Below, in pieces: positions 59,630-64,000 of a stretch of 64,000 nt of DNA. Position 1 is the first letter of the stretch, and every line of letters starts with the position of its first letter. The notes under the pieces are model-generated. The model saw only the letters and a program-made list of their open reading frames with translations, ran no database searches and had not been told where the DNA came from. This DNA is from Mesorhizobium erdmanii USDA 3471 (GTDB taxonomy: Bacteria > Pseudomonadota > Alphaproteobacteria > Rhizobiales > Rhizobiaceae), in NCBI RefSeq assembly GCF_000472705.1, contig NZ_AXAE01000013.1:186001-250000 (forward strand), read 5' to 3'. A program made the position numbers and the translations under genes.

Positions 59630-61148
59630 ACGGACAAAGGCCGCCGCTTTCCCTGTCGACCGCAACGACGTCGACCTGATGCGGGCCGCGCATCCGCCAC
59701 ACTGGATGAACCCTACCCCCGATGGCCGCTACAATCTCGTCGTCATCGGTGCCGGGCCGGCCGGGTTGACCGCGGCGCGTGACGCCGCAAGCCTTGGCGC
59801 CAAGGTGGCTCTGGTGGAGCGCGGACTGATCGGGGGGGCCTGCGTCAATGTCGGCGGCGTCCCGTCGAAGTCGATCATCCGCACGGCGAGGCTCTATGCC
59901 GACATGCGCGATGCCGAGAATTTCGGCGGCGACGTGCCCGAGCGTCTTCACGCCGACTTCGAGCGGGCCATGATGCGGATGCGGCAGATCCGGCAGCGGC
60001 TCAGCCGCGCCGATTCAGCCGTTGCCATCGCTTCGGAAGGCATCGACCTCTATTTCGGCGAAGCGCGCTTTGGCGGAGCTGACACGGTTGAGGTCGCCGG
60101 CAGGACGCTGCACTTCAGGAAGGCACTGGTGGCGACGGGGGCGCATCCAAGCGCGCCGGCAATTCCGGGACTTGCCGAGGCCGGCTATCTCGACAATGAG
60201 AGCATGTTCGACCTTACGCAATGCCCTGAACGGCTGCTGGTCATCGGCGGTGGGCCGCTCGGCTGCGAGACGGCGCAGGCCTTCTGCCTGCTCGGCGCGA
60301 AGGTCATCCTGGCGCAGAATGAGCCGATGTTCCTGCCCGGCGAGGAACGCGACGCCGCACAGATCCTTTCAGATGCTCTGGCGCGCGAGGGGGTCGAGGT
60401 GCGGCTGAATACCGAGGTGGTGGCGGTGCGCAGGGAGGGGGGCAAGAAGCTCGCCGACCTGACGCGGGAGGGCGATACGACGACGATTTCCGTCGACGAG
60501 ATCATCACCGGCGTCGGTCGTTCGCCCAACGTCGGAGGTCTCGGCCTGGAAGAGGCCGGGGTGGCGTATGACGCCGACGGCATCAAGGTGGACGATCACC
60601 TGAGAACCACCAATACGCACATCTACGCGGCGGGCGATGTGTGCCTGGAATACAAGTTTACCCATACCGCCGAGGCGACAGCCCGCATCGTTGTGCGCAA
60701 TGCTCTGTTTCGCGGCCACGAAAGGCTCAGTGAACTCGTCGTGCCCTGGTGTACCTATACCGATCCGGAGATCGCCCATGTCGGGCTCTATCCGATCGAG
60801 GCGCGGCGGGACGGCATTCCGGTCAAGACCTATACGGTACTGATGCACGATGTCGCCCGCGCCGTGATGGACGGCGAGGAGGAAGGGTTCGTCAAGATCC
60901 ATGTCCGGGAGGGATCCGACCGCATCCTTGGCGCGACGGTCGTCGCCAGCCATGCCGGCGAGATGATCAATGCGGTGACGCTCGCCATCAGGTCGGGCAT
61001 GGGATTGCATGCGCTCGCCGATGTCATCCATCCGTTCCCGACGCAGGCACAAGGCATCAAGATGGCGGGCGACGCCTACAGACGTACGCGGCTCACCTCC
61101 TTGCGCCGGCGCCTGGCGGCGCGCTGGCTGGCTTGGTCCAGGCGGTAA
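59619..61148 (+). CDS. Flavoprotein disulfide reductase-like protein with one redox cysteine missing
   Basis: A 509-residue member of the pyridine nucleotide-disulfide oxidoreductase family, closest in look to mercuric reductase-like proteins. FAD-binding GAGPAGLTAARDA (44-56), NAD-binding VIGGGPLGCETAQAF and IYAAGDVC are intact. The redox site reads GGACVNVGGVPSKS: C75 is present but the partner cysteine position is G80. It therefore cannot form the usual active disulfide and may be a plain NAD(P)H:FAD oxidoreductase or a binding protein. It overlaps the glucoamylase-like gene by 11 bases. Confidence 0.85.
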   Translation: MSRERTKAAAFPVDRNDVDLMRAAHPPHWMNPTPDGRYNLVVIGAGPAGLTAARDAASLGAKVALVERGLIGGACVNVGGVPSKSIIRTARLYADMRDAENFGGDVPERLHADFERAMMRMRQIRQRLSRADSAVAIASEGIDLYFGEARFGGADTVEVAGRTLHFRKALVATGAHPSAPAIPGLAEAGYLDNESMFDLTQCPERLLVIGGGPLGCETAQAFCLLGAKVILAQNEPMFLPGEERDAAQILSDALAREGVEVRLNTEVVAVRREGGKKLADLTREGDTTTISVDEIITGVGRSPNVGGLGLEEAGVAYDADGIKVDDHLRTTNTHIYAAGDVCLEYKFTHTAEATARIVVRNALFRGHERLSELVVPWCTYTDPEIAHVGLYPIEARRDGIPVKTYTVLMHDVARAVMDGEEEGFVKIHVREGSDRILGATVVASHAGEMINAVTLAIRSGMGLHALADVIHPFPTQAQGIKMAGDAYRRTRLTSLRRRLAARWLAWSRR

Positions 61149-61282
61149 GGCCGCACAAGAACAGCAACATTCGATGAAATTCCTGCAAATAGCCTGCCCA
61201 ATCTCACAAGCCGAGCTTGACGGAACCCGGTGAGGCTAACGAAGATTGACATCGCGTCTTGCGACCTGCGGAACATTCGGGG

Positions 61283-61933
61283 ATGCAGCCTGTCATTGAA
61301 ACGGACCATGCGATCCAGCTCCTGGGCAAGGGTTACATCTGCGTGCCGTTGCTGGCCGGGGGCAAGCATCTCGATCTTCAGACGATGGAGTACCATCCCC
61401 TGCACCTGCAGAGCCGTCGCAAGGACATGAAGGAACTAGCGTTCCGATCGATCGCCTTTCAATTGGCGCAGAAACCACCGACCGGCGACGACATAGAGCG
61501 CTGGTTCTGGCGGTTCGCCGGCAATGTCGGGATCATCGGCGGCTTCGCCAATCTGCTCATCCTGGATTTCGACGACGTTGCCGGCTACCGAGGCTGGGCC
61601 GATCTGCACCTGCCCCTCTCGCGCGGCACGCCGGTTGCGAAATCGCCGAGAGGATTTCACGTCTATCTGAGGACGCATGAGCCGGCGGTTTCATCCAGCC
61701 TCTATTGCGGCATGCGGCGGGTCGGCCACGTCAAGGCGCTTGGCGGCTATGTCGTCGGCAGCCCGTCGGTGCTAAGCGACGGCAGTTCCTACAACTGGGT
61801 TGAGGGCCAGTCGCCATTCGACGTCGATCCGCAGGCGATCGAGAGCCTCGCCAGCCTTTCGCTGCGCGCCGTGTCGCCGTTCAAATTCCACTATGACCGC
61901 CTGCTGGGCCGCGGCTTCTTCGCGCCGCGATGA
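61283..61933 (+). CDS. Stand-alone prim-pol (archaeo-eukaryotic primase-like) domain protein
   Basis: A 216-residue protein resembling the bifunctional DNA primase/polymerase N-terminal domain. The metal motif LLILDFDD (D95, D97) follows GNVGIIGGFAN, and the downstream GFH motif (H126 in SPRGFHVYLR) is in place. It has no helicase or DNA-binding partner domain. ATG 61283 starts at the fold; an upstream GTG-type start at 61259 is possible. It overlaps a glycosyltransferase gene by four bases, a surprising partner for a nucleic-acid polymerase fold. Confidence 0.7.
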   Translation: MQPVIETDHAIQLLGKGYICVPLLAGGKHLDLQTMEYHPLHLQSRRKDMKELAFRSIAFQLAQKPPTGDDIERWFWRFAGNVGIIGGFANLLILDFDDVAGYRGWADLHLPLSRGTPVAKSPRGFHVYLRTHEPAVSSSLYCGMRRVGHVKALGGYVVGSPSVLSDGSSYNWVEGQSPFDVDPQAIESLASLSLRAVSPFKFHYDRLLGRGFFAPR

Positions 61934-64000
61934 GCATGACCGACACCGACCGGCAGGACATAACCGTCATCATCCCGGCCAGGAACGCGGCCGCGACGGT
62001 CGACACGACCTTGCGCAGCCTCGGGTCCGACCGGGATCTAATCGGCGAGATCATTCTGGTCGACGATCGCTCGGATGATCAGACCTCGGCCGTCTCGATC
62101 GAAGCCGCCCAACGATACCAGCTGCCGCTCCAGATTGTGGCGGTTGACCTGGGAAGCGCCGGGGCTGCTCGCAACGCCGGAATGGCGCGTGCCAGCGGCA
62201 GGTTCCTGTTCTTCCTCGACGCCGACGACGAGGTGGTGGCGGGCGGCCTGCGGCTTTTGCGCGATGCGCTGCTGCGCAATCCAGAGGCCGGCCTTTCGGT
62301 CGGGGCCAGCATCCGCCGCACAGAGGGCCGGGAGGACAAGCTCAAGGTTCCGCATGGATACACAAGTGACCGGGCCATGAACGTCCGGCGCTACCTTTTC
62401 AACGACTTATGGCCGATCGCGATGGGCAGCGCGCTGGTCGTCGCTTCGGCAACAGCCGCCATCCGCTTCCCTGAAGCCATCGGCTTCGACGAAGACACAT
62501 GCTACTGGGCCGCACTGCTGACGCGCGCCCGCGTCGCGATGATACCCGCTACGGTGTTTGTCTATCATTACGGCGAGCAGAGGATGGCGCGCCGGTTCGT
62601 GCGGAAGCCACGGGCCAGTTTTCTGTCAATCGCACTCGAACTGAACAAGCTCGCCGGTTTTGGGATCCCAAGGGAGCTTCTGCAGTGGCGAAAAGCGTGG
62701 ATCGCGCAGCGCATCGCAAGGCAGCTCATCAAGCACAAGCGATACAGAGACGCCGGGCGCATGATGCGCGCCGTGAGCGCCCACAAGACGCTCGGCCGAA
62801 GCTGGAAAGCCCTACAATATCGCTTCCGCATTCGCGGCGGAGCCATGCTGGAAAAGCCTGACCGTCCGGCGAGCGCCGGCAAGGACCGGCAAAGACGCAC
62901 GCTGATCGTGTCCTACGATCCGGCCTATCCGCCGGTCTCGGGGGCGGACCTGCGCAATTACAGCAATGCAGACACGGCGGCGGGCTACGGCCCGGTCCGG
63001 CTAGCCTCGATCAGGCCGCTCGTCCATGCGTCAAACCAGTCCGGCGATTGCGTGAATGCGGTTGGGCTGACCATCGAAGGGGAACGGCGCACAGCCTCGC
63101 TCGGCTGGCGCAGGATAGACGGAGAGATGCGCATTCCGCGATCGGCATTCGTGCGGCTGCGGACCCTGGTGCAAGCCTTCAAGCCGGACACCATCATCGT
63201 CGAGGGTATCGGCCTCTTCAAGCTGCTGCGACATTTGCGGCCGATGGCGAACCAGCTCATTCTCGACATGCACAATGTCGAGTCCGCCCTGGCTGCCCAG
63301 ATCCAGTACGCCGATAGAGTCCGACCGAGTTTAGCCGGAATGCTCGCTGCGTCCGGCCTCGCTCGGCTTGAAAGAAAGGCGTTGGGCATCGTCGACAAGG
63401 TCTGGGTTTGCTCGAACCAGGACCGCAACAGGCTGAGCGGCCTTTCCCGCCACAAGGTGCCGATCGACATCGTGCCGAACGGCATTCCGCATGCGGCCGA
63501 CATCCCCAAGACGCTGCCTGCCGAGGCCCAAACGGATAGCGGCTTTCCAACGATCCTGTTTGTCGGTCATCTCGGCTACCCGCCCAATGTCGACGCAGCC
63601 GAACGACTTGCCGCCTCGATATTGCCGCGCATCCGGCAGGCATTGCCTGGCGCCAGGCTTGTTCTGGCCGGGCGCAGCCCAAAACAGCGGGTGCGGGCAC
63701 TGGCCAGCCTGAGTGGGGTACAGCTGGTCGAAAACCCGCAAAGCCTAGCGCCGCTTCTCTCGGCCGCTCACATTACCATCATTCCACTCAAAACAGGCGG
63801 GGGCACGCGCATCAAGATCCTGGAAGCGATGGCCTGGGGCGTGCCGGTGATCGCCACGCCACTGGCGGCCGAGGGGCTCGATCTGGTCGAGAACGACGAG
63901 ATCTTGCTGTCGGCTTCGGATGAAGGGCTTGCCGACATGGCGATCGCGCTCTGCAGGGATGCCGAGCGCAGGACAAGGCTGCGCATGCGCGCACATGAAA
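61930..64000 (+). CDS. GT2-GT4 fused glycosyltransferase (partial, runs off right edge)
   Basis: A single open frame from ATG 61930 to the window end, 690 codons without a stop. Residues 1-300 are a family 2 GT-A domain (ITVIIPARNAAATV, LVDDRSDDQT, AARNAGMARA, FFLDADDE). From about residue 322 (RTLIVSYDPAYPPVSGADLRN) comes a GT-B family 4 domain with ILFVGHLGYPPNVDAAERL and TGGGTRIKILEAMAWGVPVIAT. It should add two sugars in succession to one acceptor. The start overlaps the prim-pol stop as ATGA. The C-terminal end lies outside the window. Confidence 0.88.
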   Translation, partial: MSMTDTDRQDITVIIPARNAAATVDTTLRSLGSDRDLIGEIILVDDRSDDQTSAVSIEAAQRYQLPLQIVAVDLGSAGAARNAGMARASGRFLFFLDADDEVVAGGLRLLRDALLRNPEAGLSVGASIRRTEGREDKLKVPHGYTSDRAMNVRRYLFNDLWPIAMGSALVVASATAAIRFPEAIGFDEDTCYWAALLTRARVAMIPATVFVYHYGEQRMARRFVRKPRASFLSIALELNKLAGFGIPRELLQWRKAWIAQRIARQLIKHKRYRDAGRMMRAVSAHKTLGRSWKALQYRFRIRGGAMLEKPDRPASAGKDRQRRTLIVSYDPAYPPVSGADLRNYSNADTAAGYGPVRLASIRPLVHASNQSGDCVNAVGLTIEGERRTASLGWRRIDGEMRIPRSAFVRLRTLVQAFKPDTIIVEGIGLFKLLRHLRPMANQLILDMHNVESALAAQIQYADRVRPSLAGMLAASGLARLERKALGIVDKVWVCSNQDRNRLSGLSRHKVPIDIVPNGIPHAADIPKTLPAEAQTDSGFPTILFVGHLGYPPNVDAAERLAASILPRIRQALPGARLVLAGRSPKQRVRALASLSGVQLVENPQSLAPLLSAAHITIIPLKTGGGTRIKILEAMAWGVPVIATPLAAEGLDLVENDEILLSASDEGLADMAIALCRDAERRTRLRMRAHE

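Noticed and set aside
1..64000. tRNA, rRNA, CRISPR arrays, transposases or integrases
   Set aside because: None recognised on reading both strands; no repeat-spacer pattern and no transposase-like protein.

Overview
The window looks like chromosomal DNA of a rhizobial alphaproteobacterium, most likely Mesorhizobium or a close relative. It is GC-rich with strong third-position GC bias, so long antisense open frames are common and were discarded. The succinoglycan-type exo genes, the rhizobial palindromic repeats and the CUT1 ABC transporter organisation all fit that group. The genus is inferred from protein character, not from a marker gene.

Region 1 (1-12.3 kb) is a catabolic operon. A CUT1 sugar/polyol ABC transporter (binding protein, two permeases, a tiny membrane protein, two ATPases) is followed by a complete dihydroxyacetone-kinase module: an ATP-type DhaK-DhaL fusion, DhaL, DhaM, a private HPr, a private enzyme I, a small unknown protein and a second stand-alone DhaK. 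Imported C3/C4 ketoses or polyols are presumably phosphorylated by both ATP- and PEP-driven routes. A perfect inverted repeat lies upstream, and three stem-loops separate the binding-protein gene from the permeases.

Region 2 (12.4-15.1 kb) carries a nucleotidyltransferase facing a PqqD-like protein, a lasso-B2-like protease and an HPr-kinase-like protein, with no visible precursor peptide or cyclase. Region 3 (15.9-17.8 kb) is prpE.

Region 4 (18-49 kb) is an exopolysaccharide locus of the succinoglycan exo type: an acyltransferase, exoP-N-O-M-A-L, a flippase, a PRTase-HAD protein, a GT4, a GMC oxidoreductase with a Tat-signal partner, ugd, exoK, an exoU-like gene, exoX-like, exoY, exoF and exoQ. 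A complete lasso-peptide cluster is embedded in it (36.9-44.5 kb). It has a 50-residue precursor with a canonical leader and a predicted 9-residue Gly1-Asp9 ring, B1, B2, the cyclase C, a kinase, an ABC exporter and a divergent nucleotidyltransferase. A TGTTGC-N3-GCAACA-like palindrome recurs upstream of the exo transcription units and of the lasso precursor, which suggests a shared regulator.

Region 5 (49-55.7 kb) is an acetone carboxylase operon (acxABC) followed by an SDR gene, with a divergent LuxR-type regulator. Region 6 (56-64 kb) is another carbohydrate-related run: an SDR, a GH39, a glucoamylase-like (GH144-type) protein, a flavoprotein disulfide reductase relative missing one redox cysteine, a stand-alone prim-pol-like protein, and a GT2-GT4 fusion running off the right edge. 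No rRNA, tRNA, CRISPR array or transposase was seen.
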